Origin: Candidatus Poribacteria bacterium
GTDB lineage: Bacteria; Poribacteria; WGA-4E; WGA-3G
DNA: 57,936 nt
Assembly (NCBI GenBank): GCA_026710795.1
Contig: JAPOQK010000090.1
Coordinates: forward strand, 1 to 57,936
Direction: 5' to 3'
Below the pieces are notes generated by a model. It did no database searches. It had not been told where the DNA came from and was given only the letters and a program-made list of their open reading frames with translations. Made by a program: the position numbers and the translations under genes. Shown here one piece after another: positions 34,701 through 43,477 of this stretch; positions within the stretch are counted from its first letter, which is position 1, and each line of letters begins with the position of its first letter.

Positions 34701-37515
34701 ACCTGTTATATCTGATAACGGTGGAATACCTAAATCTCTTCATGAAAAAACAGATTATCGAACTACAAAGTCAATTCTGGTTCAAGGTGCGGAAGAAAAT
34801 AACCTTAAGAGCATTGATATTGAAATACCACATCAGAGATTAACTGCCTTTACAGGTGTAAGTGGTTCAGGTAAAACATCGCTTGCACTTGATACTATAT
34901 ATGCGGAAGGACAACGTAGATATATTGAAACACTCAGTACGTATGCACGTCAGTTTATTGGGAGTATGGAAAAACCGAAAGTATCGAAGATTGAAGGATT
35001 ATCACCCGCGATTGCAATCACACACTCAAGTCCCAGTCAAAATCCACGTTCCACTGTTGCAACAATAACCGAGATTCATGATGGTCTGCGCACGCTCTAT
35101 GCAAGATGGGGACAACCGCACTGTCCAACCTGTCAAGTATTTGTTCGTCCTCAAACCGCACAACAGGTTGTAGAAAGAGTGTTTGAACTTCTTGAGGGAA
35201 AAAGAATTGATGTCTATTCTCCTCTGACAAATTTCAAGGCTTTTGAAGAAGATTCAGAGGTCGTAATTGGTGAAGAACGTACGCCTGGTTTGAAAGGAAA
35301 TGAGGATTACATTGATGCATTTCGCAGACTGCAAAGAATGGGTTACGCAAGGGTATATATAGATGGTGAAATATATAGACTTGATGAAACACCTGAAATA
35401 CATAAGCGAAGACAGCATGAGGTTTTTCTTGTAATAGACCGACTTGAACTTATTGATATAGAAAAAAGTCGTTTCACTGAGGCTATTGAATTAGCACTCA
35501 CAGAGAGTCAAGGTTTTGTATTGATTGAGCCAAGTAATTCGGAAGAATTATCTGAGAGGTATTTTTTCAGTGAACATGCAATGTGTTCCAAGTGTGGTCG
35601 TAATTTTCCCCAGCTAACACCACGACACTTTTCCTTTAACAATAGGTTGGGATCATGTGGTTCTTGTGACGGAATCGGTAGGTTTCTAACTGATAATAAA
35701 GGAATCTGTGAAGACTGTGACGGAACAAGGTTAAATGAATTTCCGCGTAATGTCAGGTTCTGTGATAAAACAATTGCTGAACTTATGGCTATGTCAATAT
35801 CAGAGATCAATAAATTCTTTACCACACGTATAGAGGAAATTGAGAAACATCTGACTACAGATGTAGGCTCGGAAGAAGCGGAGACAGCCAGAAAACAGGT
35901 AAGAGATGTATCTACATCAAGAGCTACACATCCAACACTACACACCCATACCTCGCCTGAGTTTGAGGCACAATTGCTACGTCAAATACAGATTCGGTTG
36001 AAGTTCTTAGAGGATATTGGTCTTGGGTATCTTGGTCTGGATAGACCAGCACCCACTCTCTCCGGTGGTGAAATCCGTAGAATACGTCTTGCAAGTCAAC
36101 TTGGAACAGGACTTACAGGTGTAACTTACATTCTTGATGAACCGAGTATTGGTTTACACCCGCGCGACCAAGAACGATTGATTCTTGCGATGAAGGATTT
36201 ACGTGATATTGGTAACAGCGTTCTTGTGGTTGAACACGATAGAGATACCATTTTATCATCAGATCATATCATAGATTTTGGTCCGAAAGCTGGAAAACAA
36301 GGTGGAGAAATTGTTGCCGAGGGGACACCCGATGCATTTACAAATGGTGAACCTATCCCTTGTTCAATAAGAACACAATCTAATATTGACGGTGATTCTG
36401 CTGCAGTTACACAAGAGTCACCATCTAAAGGATTGACCCAAGCATATCTCTCGGACGATATGCGTATACCTGTTCCTGCTGTTCGACGCAAAGGATCAGG
36501 AAAATGGTTAAAATTGTTCGGTGCAAAGACTAACAACCTAAAGAATATTGACATAACAATACCTTTTGGAACACTGACTTGCGTTACAGGTGTATCGGGT
36601 TGTGGCAAGAGTTCCTTAATTGAAGGTACACTTCGACCTGCATTAGATACTCGTAAATCAATCAGAAAAGGAAACGAGGGGGCAGATAATCCTTATGGTA
36701 AAGCGAAATACGATAAAATTCAGGGTACAAGTCCTATTGAAAGACTTATCCATATTGATCAAAAGCCAATAGGGGAGACACCCCGTTCAAATCCTGCTAC
36801 CTATACAGATCTATTTACGAAAATTAGAGAATTGTATGCTGATCTTCCGGATGCTAAACTTCGTGGATTTAATAGGGGACGTTTCAGTTTTAATCTCTCC
36901 TATGGACAATGCGAAGTATGTGATGGACAAAGATTCAACCGGATTGAGATGCACTTTCTACCTGATGTATGGATTCCTTGCGATAATTGTGATAGTACGG
37001 GTTATAATGCTGAAACGCTTGAGGTGCGATATAAGGGTAGAAATATCGCTGAAGTATTACAGATGACAGTACTTGAAGCTTTGGAGTTATTTAGCAATGT
37101 TGCGCGTATTAAGCGACCGCTCCAAACATTAGCAGATGTCGGATTGGATTATATCCAATTAGGGCAAGCAGCAACAACGCTATCAGGTGGTGAAGCACAG
37201 CGGGTGAAACTTGCAAAGGAACTTGCTCGGAGGCAAACTGGAACAACTCTCTATATTATGGATGAACCTACAACGGGGTTACATTTTGATGATGTCCAAA
37301 AACTACTCAATGTGTTAAATAAACTTGTTGATGCAGGAAATACGATCGTTGCTGTAGAACACAATTTGGATGTCATTAAATCCGCGGATTGGATTATTGA
37401 TTTAGGTCCTGAGGGAAGTGATGAAGGTGGTTATCTTGTAGCTATGGGTACTCCTGAAGATGTTGCAGAAACAGAAGAATCACATACAGCGCGATTTCTT
37501 CATGAAGTTTTGTAA
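31798..37515 (+). CDS. uvrA: Double-length excinuclease ABC subunit A (tandem UvrA fusion)
   Basis: A 1905-residue protein made of two UvrA units end to end; ordinary UvrA is ~940-970 residues. UvrA is the damage-sensing ATPase of nucleotide excision repair. Four Walker A loops are visible: GVSGSGKSS near residues 33 and 651, GVSGSGKTS near 1018 and GVSGCGKSS near 1597. Four ABC signatures (LSGGE) lie near 498, 847, 1420 and 1795, with DEPSIGLHPRD or DEPTTGLHF beside them. Each unit has its CxxC zinc modules (CMNCQ...CEQCRG and CEACSG...CDICNG; CSKCG...CGSCDG and CEVCDG...CDNCDS). The unit boundary is near residue 970-995. The ATG at 31798 has GAGGA 8 nt upstream; the TTG at 31783 overlaps that site. 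It may act as a single-chain dimer. Confidence 0.95.
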   Translation: MTEASIEVYGAREHNLKNIDIRLPKDKLIVFTGVSGSGKSSLAIDTLYAEGQRRYIESLSAYARQFLGQLGKAEVDKIIGLSPSIAIDQGSSGHNPRSTVATVTEIYDYLRVLFARAGEFHCLECGQLVGSQTIADIVSHILSFPPRTRLMILAPIVRGRRGEYRKELSDARKMGFVRARIDGEVHEISSNIALNPNQRHNIDLVVDRIIIKDNIHSRVAEAVETALSLGNDSLIVNVVSSDSDTARKAQEDKDLLFSRQHTCMNCQISYDIPEPRHFSFNSPYGMCEQCRGLGVQMAISPKLVVDDENKCILDGALLFWEKPGQNEKIVIQTLSEHLGFKQDTSWKDLTPEQQHAILYGTGDTVLTFSKPSQYRKRSQKFRGRFQGLIPAHEQQYLSIDLDEDEGSHLPEYFIKMPCQECEGTRLNQIVKCVTIVGTNITEVLDMSIQDATNYFNTLELAEKQAFIAVELLKEIRARLGFLMDVGLGYLTLSRSAPTLSGGEAQRIRLASQVGAGLRDVTYVLDEPSIGLHPRDHAGLLKTLMNLRNQGNTVIVVEHDEATMLVADMIVDFGPGAGLRGGEITGIGTPDQIINSTNSLTAQYLRGDKEIVHPESRRLTGDKWVQICNARQNNLKEISPRIPLGTLCCVTGVSGSGKSSLIHDILYCALARDLMRAKTVPGDYDRIQGIEEGEIVDVSDVIDKIININMAPIGRTPRSNPATYTKVFDAIRSFYTNLPDAKLRGYKPGRFSFNVPGGRCEACSGNGAKKIDMGILADVWVECDICNGKRYNNETLAIKYKEKNISDVLEMDIETALAHFADIPKISRGLQLLHDVGLDYIKLGQPAPTLSGGEAQRIKLSKELSKRSTGKTLYILDEPTTGLHFEDVNRLLTILHRLVDEGNTVVVVEHNLEVINSADYLIDLGPEGGVGGGEIVALGTPEEVLANPESYTGKALHGEYDLWKSNDDKPVISDNGGIPKSLHEKTDYRTTKSILVQGAEENNLKSIDIEIPHQRLTAFTGVSGSGKTSLALDTIYAEGQRRYIETLSTYARQFIGSMEKPKVSKIEGLSPAIAITHSSPSQNPRSTVATITEIHDGLRTLYARWGQPHCPTCQVFVRPQTAQQVVERVFELLEGKRIDVYSPLTNFKAFEEDSEVVIGEERTPGLKGNEDYIDAFRRLQRMGYARVYIDGEIYRLDETPEIHKRRQHEVFLVIDRLELIDIEKSRFTEAIELALTESQGFVLIEPSNSEELSERYFFSEHAMCSKCGRNFPQLTPRHFSFNNRLGSCGSCDGIGRFLTDNKGICEDCDGTRLNEFPRNVRFCDKTIAELMAMSISEINKFFTTRIEEIEKHLTTDVGSEEAETARKQVRDVSTSRATHPTLHTHTSPEFEAQLLRQIQIRLKFLEDIGLGYLGLDRPAPTLSGGEIRRIRLASQLGTGLTGVTYILDEPSIGLHPRDQERLILAMKDLRDIGNSVLVVEHDRDTILSSDHIIDFGPKAGKQGGEIVAEGTPDAFTNGEPIPCSIRTQSNIDGDSAAVTQESPSKGLTQAYLSDDMRIPVPAVRRKGSGKWLKLFGAKTNNLKNIDITIPFGTLTCVTGVSGCGKSSLIEGTLRPALDTRKSIRKGNEGADNPYGKAKYDKIQGTSPIERLIHIDQKPIGETPRSNPATYTDLFTKIRELYADLPDAKLRGFNRGRFSFNLSYGQCEVCDGQRFNRIEMHFLPDVWIPCDNCDSTGYNAETLEVRYKGRNIAEVLQMTVLEALELFSNVARIKRPLQTLADVGLDYIQLGQAATTLSGGEAQRVKLAKELARRQTGTTLYIMDEPTTGLHFDDVQKLLNVLNKLVDAGNTIVAVEHNLDVIKSADWIIDLGPEGSDEGGYLVAMGTPEDVAETEESHTARFLHEVL

Positions 37516-37611
37516 AAAGAATAATATGTGTTGATTATGACAATGTACAAGTTTAGTAAATCAAATAGGTTGATGACTGATTAAAAAGTTGTATTTTATA
37601 CGAGGTAAGTG

Positions 37612-37830
37612 ATGATTCACATCAAAGAAGAATTATGTGTTTATTGTGGGGCATGTGTAGCGGTTTGTCCTGTTAATATTATCGATTTGGTAGACACACA
37701 TCTGAAAATAGACCAACCAAAATGTATTGATTGTATGAAATGTGTTAAAGGGTGTCCGATCGGTGTACTCTCTATGGAGCGGAAAGGTAAGTTATACGAG
37801 TTTAATTATCCAAACAGAGGATTATTTTAA
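37612..37830 (+). CDS. Small ferredoxin with two [4Fe-4S] clusters
   Basis: A 72-residue bacterial-type ferredoxin. Two complete motifs are present: Cys9, 12, 15 and 19 (CVYCGACVAVCP) and Cys38, 41, 44 and 48 (CIDCMKCVKGCP). It should pass low-potential electrons in the cytoplasm. GAGG lies 6 nt before the ATG at 37612; a GTG at 37609 is too close to that site. It stands 96 nt after uvrA, and the partner enzyme is not visible. The radical SAM protein at 43.6 kb is one possible client, but this is only a guess. Confidence 0.9.
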   Translation: MIHIKEELCVYCGACVAVCPVNIIDLVDTHLKIDQPKCIDCMKCVKGCPIGVLSMERKGKLYEFNYPNRGLF

Positions 37831-37879
37831 ATTTAGTTCATATTCTCATTTATTTTTTTAGTTTATTCAACACCCACAG

Positions 37880-38560
37880 TTAATCCAGAGATTCTATCCA
37901 TTCCTTCAAAACCCTCGTCATTTCAACGAAGACATCCTCATCAGATTTGCGTGAACGTTTTAGTGTCTTGAACCCATGATCAGCAGTGTCCAGCAAATGT
38001 AATGTTGCTATGTCACCAAGTTTCTCACATACTGGCTCCAATAACTCAAGTTTTGCTAACTTATCGCGTGTGCCAGATAGGAACAGCATAGGAATTGTAA
38101 CATCCGCAAGGTGTTCTGCGCGTTCAATGCCTTCCTTGCCAGAAGGATGCAACGGAAATGCGAAGAAAACGAGTCCTTTGACATTTTCAATCGGTTCTTG
38201 TGCTGCGGACTTTGATGACATACGTCCACTATAAGAATGTCCACCGACGAGGATTGAAAGATCGCTTGCCGCTGCATGTGCAGCAGCGGCTGCAGATCGG
38301 ACAGTCTGCAAGGCTACTGCCTCTGATTCTCTTCCTCCACCGCCGCGTTCCATATATGGAAATTGATAGCGGAACGTTGCAATACCTAAGTCTGCTAATC
38401 GTTCAGAAATGGTTTGGAGAGTTGAACTTCGCATATTTGTGCCTGAGCCATGTCCCAGAACTAATAGCCATTCTGCATTGTCTGGTCGAATAAATAGTGA
38501 TGATACTTCACCTTTTTCGGGTGTTGCGATAAATTTCGATTCAATTGCTTCATAACTCAT
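37880..38560 (-). CDS. Alpha/beta hydrolase of the dienelactone-hydrolase/KANL3-Tex30 type
   Basis: A 226-residue cytoplasmic hydrolase. The nucleophile is Ser109 in the elbow GGHSYSG; Asp166 (LSGTRDKL) and His195 (TADHGFK) complete the triad. The oxyanion region is LGHGSGTNMRS, and FPYMERGGGGR is typical of this branch. It is predicted to cleave an ester or amide bond; the substrate is unknown. It lies 109 nt downstream of the PhnZ-like gene on the same strand and may share its transcript. It converges with the ferredoxin gene. Confidence 0.82.
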   Translation of the reverse strand: MSYEAIESKFIATPEKGEVSSLFIRPDNAEWLLVLGHGSGTNMRSSTLQTISERLADLGIATFRYQFPYMERGGGGRESEAVALQTVRSAAAAAHAAASDLSILVGGHSYSGRMSSKSAAQEPIENVKGLVFFAFPLHPSGKEGIERAEHLADVTIPMLFLSGTRDKLAKLELLEPVCEKLGDIATLHLLDTADHGFKTLKRSRKSDEDVFVEMTRVLKEWIESLD

Positions 38561-38669
38561 AATTATATTACCTTTATAGTCATATTGAGAATTGTGTATA
38601 GTTAGTATTGACTAAGTATTTTCAATCTATTGATGGAATCCCTTCAACTAATATACTTGTCCCTAACTT

Positions 38670-39266
38670 TTATAGCAAACACCCCTGCACAATCTCATGG
38701 TATGTATGTAGATCTGGAGTCTCTATTCCTTTTACCTTTGCCATATCATCCCATCTGCGTAAAGTTAGTGCATTCCGATAATGTGGGATTTGTTCAAAAG
38801 ATGAACATTCTTTTTCTGACATTGTACCTCCCTGAACTTTTAGACTCATTTTTGATGCTTCAGATAATCCTTCATAATATGTATCATCGGTAGTACAAAG
38901 ATACCTTTTGGCAGGGACATGTAGACGGATTGGTATGGTAACTGACTTAGGAAAAAATGACTCAAGATATTCCGCACCAATTTCCTCATGATTAAGATCT
39001 GTATCCAGAAAGTCAACATCAGCATTGTGTTCATCTAAGATAAAATGTCCTATATCATGCAGCAAGGCACTCGTAATAAGTTCAGGAGATGCATTGTTTT
39101 GTTTAGCAAGTGCAGCACATTGTAATGCATGTTCAAGCTGTGTAACAACTTCATCATAAAAGGATTGTCCACGTTTTTCCATGTATTTAAACAGAATGTG
39201 GACTTTTTGTTTTTGGGTTGCCGAGTTCAATTCATGCTTTAGAGTAAAATCAATCAAATTCTGCAT
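38670..39266 (-). CDS. phnZ: PhnZ-like HD-domain mixed-valent diiron oxygenase (phosphonate degradation)
   Basis: A 198-residue HD-domain protein. Probable iron ligands are His46 (QLEHAL), His70-Asp71 (LLHDIGH), His93 (LNHEEIG), His116 (RLHVPAK) and Asp173 (RRWDD), spaced like those I recall for PhnZ. PhnZ cleaves 2-amino-1-hydroxyethylphosphonate to glycine and phosphate; TmpB does the same for the trimethylated analogue. An N-terminal Tyr37/Glu39 pair sits where PhnZ has its Tyr/Glu lid, but one residue closer together, so substrate choice is open. The gene overlaps the end of the PhnY-like gene by 17 nt, which strongly supports the pathway. The upstream ribosome-binding site is weak, as expected for coupled translation. 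Confidence 0.72.
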   Translation of the reverse strand: MQNLIDFTLKHELNSATQKQKVHILFKYMEKRGQSFYDEVVTQLEHALQCAALAKQNNASPELITSALLHDIGHFILDEHNADVDFLDTDLNHEEIGAEYLESFFPKSVTIPIRLHVPAKRYLCTTDDTYYEGLSEASKMSLKVQGGTMSEKECSSFEQIPHYRNALTLRRWDDMAKVKGIETPDLHTYHEIVQGCLL

Positions 39267-40041
39267 TTTCTACGGTTTTTCCTTGAAAGTGGGCAATTTT
39301 GCTAATCTGTTTATTTTTTTCTGAGCCATCTGAAGCGTATTGTGTGAATACTTGTCTTTTGTCAGCATAATATTTTTCCCGCCAATCACCATCGGACTTT
39401 GCGTTATATGTAAGATAAATAATCCGTCTTGGTTCATCTGATTGGTTTTGGGAACTCTTATGTGGTATGTAAGATCCAAATAGCAGTATGTCTCCAGGTA
39501 AGGTTGGAACTGGCTGCCATGACATTGTTGCAGCAGTTTCAGGAGAAACACAACCATTTTGATCAAGTGCGATGAAGCCTTCCTGATGTCTTCCCTTAGC
39601 AAAAGATAGGCATCCACTTTCTGGTGTTGCTGTATCAACTGAAATTAGACATGTGATATGAAAATCTACAAATTCGTAAGCAGGTGCATCCTGATGCGCA
39701 GCATATCCTCCGCCACCGGGATATTTATAGTTGATTTTTTCTTTATAGATCACTGCAGGCTCAGCCATTAACTCTGATACAATGTCATGTACTTTTCCAG
39801 ATGTAACTGTCGTTTTCATATTGCTATGATACGGTATAAAATTTTCTGTCCGTGACAGGCGAGGTCCTTCTGATGTGGATTCATAATGATGCAACCACTT
39901 ATCAGATGTCGGTTCCCAAGAAGAAATTTCATTGACCCAATTCTGTAATTCGGCTACCTCTTTTGTAGTAAAATATTGAGGTATTTTTAAAAATCCATCT
40001 TTCTTCCAATTTTGAAGTTGTGTTGAATTAAGGTAAGCCAT
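39250..40041 (-). CDS. phnY: PhnY/TmpA-like Fe(II)/2-oxoglutarate phosphonate hydroxylase
   Basis: A 263-residue PhyH-superfamily oxygenase. His116 and Asp118 (AAHQDAP) and His194 (YIPHKSS) should bind iron; Arg205 (DEPRRII) should bind 2-oxoglutarate. Its motif surroundings (HQDAPAY, FHITCLISVD, ESGCLSFAKGRH) resemble PhnY rather than the PhyH paralogues further along. PhnY hydroxylates the alpha carbon of 2-aminoethylphosphonate, the first step before PhnZ; TmpA acts on the trimethyl form. I chose the ATG at 40041 because AGGAGAGG lies directly upstream; an in-frame ATG 19 codons earlier has no such site. The overlap with the HD-domain gene makes the assignment more likely than sequence alone would. 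Confidence 0.7.
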   Translation of the reverse strand: MAYLNSTQLQNWKKDGFLKIPQYFTTKEVAELQNWVNEISSWEPTSDKWLHHYESTSEGPRLSRTENFIPYHSNMKTTVTSGKVHDIVSELMAEPAVIYKEKINYKYPGGGGYAAHQDAPAYEFVDFHITCLISVDTATPESGCLSFAKGRHQEGFIALDQNGCVSPETAATMSWQPVPTLPGDILLFGSYIPHKSSQNQSDEPRRIIYLTYNAKSDGDWREKYYADKRQVFTQYASDGSEKNKQISKIAHFQGKTVENAEFD

Positions 40042-40140
40042 ATCCTCTCCTAACAGACAATCTATCGTAACTATATCGTATAGATGTCTTTTTGTCAATG
40101 TTCTATAATGTTGAATTGTATAGCAACAATTATATCGGAA

Positions 40141-41889
40141 TTAATCTACACCAGATGGCTTAAAACTAAATTGGAGTGTTTCAGTCGGATCTGCAACTTC
40201 CATTCTATAGTCCCACCATCCATTGTAATCTCCTGATAATATAGTCAAGGTATTCCAACCTTTTTTCAAAGGTAATTCAAAGTGTGCCCACCATGAATAT
40301 AGATTTTCACCAGGGATAGCGGCACTGGGAATTTCAACCCCGTTCAGGTATATTCTACCGAGATTGCTTCCCCACCCCATCTGTGCAAATATACGTCGGT
40401 TATCTGGACTCTTGATGTGTGTTAATCCATAACCGTAAGCCATCTCAGCGTATTCAAATGCAGCATCTAATTTAATCCGATCATTATCAGTGATGTGTTC
40501 TTGCCATGTGATTTCCCTTAATTTTCCTTGATAGGTTTTTTCAAGATTAAAATTTTGTAATGGAATATCAATAAAACTCTGTGGGACCTGTTTTGAATTA
40601 GAAGGGATTGTTTTCACACCAAGATCAAAAGGACCCAACAACATCCAACTTTTTATGACACGCATGTGTACTCTGTCAATGGGGTGATACAAATTTCTTC
40701 CACTCAAGAGTTGTTCACCACCATATTGTATTGCGTGTTTGTAGATTGGAAAAGGGAGAAAGTCTGTGGATGCAACAGAGAGTGAAACACTTGTTTTAGA
40801 TTTCTGTCCCGGTTTCGCTTGTATAGATAAATGGTTTGGTGTAATTTGCCATTTGTCATTCTCATCAAACTTAATCTCAAGCGTCATTGGTTTTTCAAGT
40901 GTATTATTGAGAGAAATATTAAGGTTTCCTTCAGAAATAGACCGGTTTTTATTGAGATCAAATTGCAATTTAAAGTCAAGTAATTTAGAAACCTTATCTT
41001 TGAATGTTGATGTTGACACATCCGCATGATGTATATTACCTGGTTCAATAATAGCGACATTGACTTCATTATTATCAACAGTAACAAGGCTGTAGTGATC
41101 AAATGCACCGTATTCCTTGACTTCTTGGGGTGTAAATCCCCCACCGGTTGCACCCAGCACGAAATATCTGCGGTCATTGCGTGTATGAAGCGTTAATTTA
41201 TGATAATGTCCCGCAAAAACAGTGTAGGGTCGTTCACCGAGTGCTTCTTCAATTTCTTCCCAACCAGAATTTTTCTGAAGCCATAACGGTCGATGTAAAA
41301 GGACAAATGTGTGCCTTACATCTGCGTGTTGTGTTAATTGTGATTTTGCATATTTTATCTGTTCATTTCCAAACCAATTTACCCATTCATCACTATTTGC
41401 ATGCCACTCCTCAGTATTCAGTAAAAGAAATAGACAATTCTTATATGTAAATGCGTAATATGTTCGTCCTAAATGTTCTTTCCAATAATCATACATTACA
41501 GGATTGGTAATGTCGTGGTTGCCGGGTAGTGAAAGAAATGGAATGTCTAAACCAGATTGGTGTTCCCAAAACTCCTTCCATTCAATCGCAAGTTGTTCAT
41601 TGTCAGTAGTATCCCCTTGTATCAAGTCACCAACCATGATTGCAAAGTCAGGATTTAAAGTGTTTATTTCATCTATTGCGCGGTCAAACACATGCCACTT
41701 ATCTAACCCTCCACCTGTTTTATCACCTATAATAGCGAAGCTAAACTTGTCAGGATCATCTGAGAAGGGACGTTCAACAATTGGAATTTGATCCGGAAAA
41801 TTAGGTTTTTGTGCAAATGTGTTTGTACACAATGTATTAAATAGAATAGGTTGCAATACAAAGATCAGTATAATCACGCATTTTCGCAT
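40141..41889 (-). CDS. Secreted calcineurin-like metallophosphoesterase
   Basis: A 582-residue exported protein. Residues 1-25 are a signal peptide (CVIILIFVLQPILFNTLC). The metallophosphoesterase domain (~45-280) has all dimetal motifs: FAIIGDKTGG, MVGDLIQGD, LPGNHDI, LLHRPLW and FAGHYHKL. The C-terminal ~300 residues form beta-rich domains; the last resembles a galactose-binding-like sandwich (GWGSNLGRIYLNGVEIP, GWNTLTILSGDYNGWWDY). The ATG at 41889 has GGAG 6 nt upstream; a TTG 4 codons earlier overlaps it. It lies 99 nt upstream of the PhnY-like gene on the same strand, so it may supply phosphate or a phosphorylated substrate to the same pathway (inference). Confidence 0.85.
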   Translation of the reverse strand: MRKCVIILIFVLQPILFNTLCTNTFAQKPNFPDQIPIVERPFSDDPDKFSFAIIGDKTGGGLDKWHVFDRAIDEINTLNPDFAIMVGDLIQGDTTDNEQLAIEWKEFWEHQSGLDIPFLSLPGNHDITNPVMYDYWKEHLGRTYYAFTYKNCLFLLLNTEEWHANSDEWVNWFGNEQIKYAKSQLTQHADVRHTFVLLHRPLWLQKNSGWEEIEEALGERPYTVFAGHYHKLTLHTRNDRRYFVLGATGGGFTPQEVKEYGAFDHYSLVTVDNNEVNVAIIEPGNIHHADVSTSTFKDKVSKLLDFKLQFDLNKNRSISEGNLNISLNNTLEKPMTLEIKFDENDKWQITPNHLSIQAKPGQKSKTSVSLSVASTDFLPFPIYKHAIQYGGEQLLSGRNLYHPIDRVHMRVIKSWMLLGPFDLGVKTIPSNSKQVPQSFIDIPLQNFNLEKTYQGKLREITWQEHITDNDRIKLDAAFEYAEMAYGYGLTHIKSPDNRRIFAQMGWGSNLGRIYLNGVEIPSAAIPGENLYSWWAHFELPLKKGWNTLTILSGDYNGWWDYRMEVADPTETLQFSFKPSGVD

Positions 41890-42391
41890 ACACTTCTCCA
41901 ATATTCTGTGTGTTAAATCAAACTACTGTAAATCTAAATATATATCTTATCTGTTAGTATAAATTAACAGGTATGAGTTGTCAAAGTAAAACAAGCATTA
42001 TTTGATTTACAACTGTCAATCCTTATATTTTATGGTAGATTTTAGAATTACTATGACAGTTTTAGATGTAGGAGGGAATTCCTATTCCAGATTAACAAGG
42101 AGTTTCGTCGCGATTCGGAGATCGCTCCTACAGAAAATGCAACTTATATAATAATGCCATACGAATGATGTGTCGCAGAATTATGACATAACTTCGAAAT
42201 CTCTATCCTCATACAGCAACAATTTTGTAATCAATTTGCGAGATAAGTTTCATATAAAACATAAAACTATGCAACACGGAAGGTGTAAAATTTGTAGACA
42301 ATATCGTGCTGTGTGAGGTGGTTTTTCCCTGAGGCAGTCATAACAGATGTCTGCCGTGATTCAACAGATGCAAAGTTGAGGGTATTCATTT
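41890..42391. repeat. Intergenic region with 67-bp TGTAGGA/TCCTACA palindrome, copy 2
   Basis: The repeat occupies 42067-42133: TGTAGGAGGGAATTCC at one end, GATTCGGAGATCG then CTCCTACAG at the other. It matches the reverse complement of 18309-18376. The remaining sequence separates divergent genes (minus at 41889, plus at 42392) and must hold both promoters; I cannot assign them with confidence. Confidence 0.65.
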
Positions 42392-43477
42392 ATGGCAACA
42401 ATATTTTATAGTCTTTCTGGTGAAGGACGTGGACATGCAACACGGGTTCGCGCTGTCGTCGAACAGTTGCGGCAACAGCACCGGGTTGTCATCTACGCAC
42501 CGGGGCATGCATACGAACTGTTGCTACCGGTTTACGAAGGAACCGAAGTCAACGTCAGACATATTCCCGGACTCGCCTTCCATTACAAACATTGTCGCTT
42601 GACGGGCAGCCGAAAACTTGATACATTTAAAACAGGCATGGAGTGTTTGCACTATATTGCTCAATACACTGAACTCTCGCGACGGTTGCAAGACGATATT
42701 GAAACGGAATCGCCAGATTTAGTGATTACCGATTTTGAACCTGCGTTACCAAGGGTTGCTCGACAGGTAGGCATCCCTTTTATCAGTCTTGATCATCAGC
42801 ATTTCCTGCTTGTCTCGGACCTACGTAAACTTCCGGTGGATTTGCAACGGCATGCTTTTTTTATGGCTCAGGTCGTGCGTGGTTATTACCATGGACAGGT
42901 CCAAACTGTTGTCTCCTCGTTTTATTTCCCGCCGCTGAAACCGAACACACAAGGCGTTTCACAAATCGGCGTGCTACTGCGGGATGAGATTCTTCAGGCG
43001 ACACCAGAGCATGGTGAACACATCGTAGTCTATTTGAGACGGTTTGGGTCTTCTGAAGTTTTTCGTGCGCTTGAAGCCTGTGGATGTGAGGTGCGGATTT
43101 ATGGTCTCGGTGCCCAACGCTCTATCGGACGTTTGAAGTTTCGCGAAATCGATATGCACAGATTCGTCGATGATTTGGCAACGAGCCGGGCATTAATTAG
43201 CACTGCTGGAAACCAACTTATTGGTGAAGCACTTTATCTCGAAAAACCGGTGCTGGCGATGCCGGAATACTGCAACCATGAACAACGTATCAATGGACAT
43301 TTTCTCCAAGATTCTGGCGCGGGTATGACTGTTGGTATGGAACAGATGACACCGCTATACACCCGTTATTTTATGAAGCATTGCGAAATGTTTCGTTCGC
43401 GTATTGATCGTCAGAACATACACGGCAACACAACGGCGTTGAACATTATTAACCAATACTTACCGAGGACTGCCTAA
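42392..43477 (+). CDS. Glycosyltransferase of the GT-B, MJ1255/MurG-like type
   Basis: A 361-residue protein with the glycine-rich N-terminal loop of GT-B enzymes (LSGEGRGHATRV) and a C-terminal donor-binding half (ALISTAGNQLIGEALYLEKPVLAMPE, then NHEQRINGHFLQDSGAG). These features match the family that includes archaeal MJ1255 and related hypothetical glycosyltransferases. It should transfer a sugar from a nucleotide donor; the acceptor is unknown. GAGGG lies about 9 nt before the ATG. Codon use is noticeably more GC-rich than in the flanking genes, a trait shared with the next gene, so the pair may be a recent acquisition. Confidence 0.8.
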   Translation: MATIFYSLSGEGRGHATRVRAVVEQLRQQHRVVIYAPGHAYELLLPVYEGTEVNVRHIPGLAFHYKHCRLTGSRKLDTFKTGMECLHYIAQYTELSRRLQDDIETESPDLVITDFEPALPRVARQVGIPFISLDHQHFLLVSDLRKLPVDLQRHAFFMAQVVRGYYHGQVQTVVSSFYFPPLKPNTQGVSQIGVLLRDEILQATPEHGEHIVVYLRRFGSSEVFRALEACGCEVRIYGLGAQRSIGRLKFREIDMHRFVDDLATSRALISTAGNQLIGEALYLEKPVLAMPEYCNHEQRINGHFLQDSGAGMTVGMEQMTPLYTRYFMKHCEMFRSRIDRQNIHGNTTALNIINQYLPRTA

